NCBI GenBank assembly: GCA_035552655.1
Contig: DASZLD010000028.1
Span: forward strand, 1-14,520
Source of the DNA: DASXMT01 sp035552655
GTDB taxonomy: Bacteria; Actinomycetota; Acidimicrobiia; Acidimicrobiales; RAAP-2
DNA length: 14,520 nt
Reading direction: 5' to 3'
Each line of letters begins with the position of its first letter. Within the stretch, counting starts at the first letter, position 1. The translations under genes and the position numbers were made by a program. Under the pieces are notes generated by a model that saw only the letters and a list, made by a program, of their open reading frames with translations, was not told the origin of the DNA and did no database searches. This document shows, piece by piece, positions 13,869-14,520 of the stretch.

Positions 13869-14261
13869 ATGGTTGGCGACCCAGAGCCGGACGGCAGTAC
13901 AACGGGTACGGCATCTGTCTGGGCTGGGTTGGCCGCGGGCCTTCGCCGAGCGTGGGCGACCGAAAAGGGCCGTCGACGGATCGTTGTGACTGGAGGCGCG
14001 GTCATCGCTGTGATCGCCCTCGCCGTCGTCGTTTCATTGTTCGCTTCGTTGGCCGGCGAGAGCCAGTCCTACCGAGACGGATACTCGGCCGGTGGGCCGG
14101 CCTACACGGCCTACTCGGCTTCTTCGACAGCCACTATCACCTCCGAGCAGGCCTGTCGGGACGAAGAGACCGGACCCGGCGGCCGACCCGCCCATGACAA
14201 CTCTGCCCAGTGGATCCAGGGGTGCGTCGACGCATTCAACCTCGCCCAGTCCGACAACTAA
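13869..14261 (+). CDS. Single-helix membrane-anchored protein with two extracytoplasmic cysteines
   Basis: Predicted 130 residues. A cytoplasmic N-terminus ends in KGRRR, followed by one helix (IVVTGGAVIAVIALAVVVSL, 38-57). The rest would lie outside the cell: a Tyr/Ser-rich stretch (SYRDGYSAGGPAYTAYS), then Cys96 in EQACRDEE and Cys119 in WIQGCVDAF, about 22 residues apart, which may form a disulphide. The C-W-GC-A spacing resembles small exported actinobacterial proteins of unknown function. ATG 13869 is well supported by the purine-rich GGGGAGGGGAGCG ending at 13868. A -10-like TACCAT lies at 13822-13827. It is divergent from the two-helix protein gene. I can assign no function. Confidence 0.78.
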   Translation: MVGDPEPDGSTTGTASVWAGLAAGLRRAWATEKGRRRIVVTGGAVIAVIALAVVVSLFASLAGESQSYRDGYSAGGPAYTAYSASSTATITSEQACRDEETGPGGRPAHDNSAQWIQGCVDAFNLAQSDN

Positions 14262-14287
14262 CGGAGCATGGCCCAGCCCGAGAAGTC

Positions 14288-14325
14288 GGTGCTCGCGCCG
14301 CGTCGGATGACCTGCGAGCGGCACC
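14288..14325. terminator. Inverted repeat between convergent genes, weak terminator candidate
   Basis: GGTGC-TCGC (14288-14296) pairs with GCGA (14314-14317) and GCACC (14321-14325), with a three-base bulge and a 17-base loop. It ends right at the stop codon of the rightmost gene and sits 27 bases past the end of the 14261 gene. The long loop and absence of a T tract keep confidence low. Confidence 0.25.
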
Positions 14326-14520
14326 TCATCGACGACCAGTCCGGCCGCGTGACTCCCCTGGCGGCCCCGAACCGGGCGGCCAGTTGTCCATCAGGTCCGA
14401 TTTGTACACCACGATCAGGCCGAAGACGACCGTGTAGAAGGCCATCACGAACGCAGTGAGCGTCAGTTGTGAGTAGGTGAAGATGGCCACGACGATGAGG
14501 AACACGTAAAGGATGCTGGC
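14326..14520 (-). CDS. C-terminal fragment of an integral membrane protein
   Basis: A minus-strand frame enters at the right edge and runs 64 residues to a TGA (plus-strand 14326-14328). The start lies outside the window. The fragment has two hydrophobic stretches, ILYVFLIVVAIFTYSQLTL and AFVMAFYTVVFGLIVVY, split by a short turn, then a polar Pro/Gly/Arg-rich tail (KSDLMDNWPPG to the end). The hydrophobicity pattern and normal residue use make a real gene likely; other frames here give Arg/Pro-rich shadows. Too little is present to name a family. Its closeness to the CtaG genes might link it to respiration, but that is a guess. Confidence 0.65.
   Translation of the reverse strand, partial: ASILYVFLIVVAIFTYSQLTLTAFVMAFYTVVFGLIVVYKSDLMDNWPPGSGPPGESRGRTGRR

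Overview
The window is GC-rich, densely coded DNA with many GTG starts. It looks like a chromosomal fragment from a high-GC actinobacterium. The pairing of an SCO-type thioredoxin protein with two CtaG-like membrane proteins, plus small membrane proteins of actinobacterial style, would fit an acidimicrobial or related lineage. That placement is an inference from gene content and codon use, not a measured phylogeny. I saw no tRNA, rRNA, CRISPR array, transposase or integrase.

Layout. Bases 1-130 carry the C-terminal end of a probable secreted protein. Bases 377-1822 encode an AAT-family amino-acid permease followed by a hairpin. Bases 1892-4857 hold a cassette bracketed by a 45-bp direct repeat (44/45 identical). 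It contains a HAD phosphatase (minus) divergent from a DeoR-family repressor (plus), and an MFS transporter follows the repressor. A perfect 13-bp inverted repeat lies between the two divergent genes. The right copy of the direct repeat is the 3' end of a class I methyltransferase gene (4815-5594, minus). The left copy is an orphan fragment of the same gene end. Next is a secreted X-Pro dipeptidyl-peptidase/CocE-type hydrolase (5797-7854, minus).

The right half, about 8.1 to 13.7 kb, looks like a copper or haem-copper-oxidase assembly neighbourhood. It has a multi-pass membrane protein fused to a C-terminal SCO-like domain (8138-10003), a translationally coupled exported protein with propeller-like repeats (10000-11193), two divergently transcribed CtaG-family membrane proteins (11241-12140 minus, 12479-13336 plus) and a two-helix membrane protein (13338-13727, minus). 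A single-helix protein with two extracytoplasmic cysteines (13869-14261) and the C-terminus of another membrane protein (from 14326, minus, running off the right edge) close the window.

How they may work together. The HAD-DeoR-MFS set reads as a small sugar or sugar-phosphate module: a transporter, a phosphatase, and a regulator acting at the central palindrome. The SCO/CtaG set would deliver copper to, or help assemble, a cytochrome oxidase whose subunits are not in the window. The most interesting structures are the direct-repeat-bracketed cassette, the operator palindrome, the SCO membrane fusion, and the loss of conserved histidines in one of the two CtaG paralogues.
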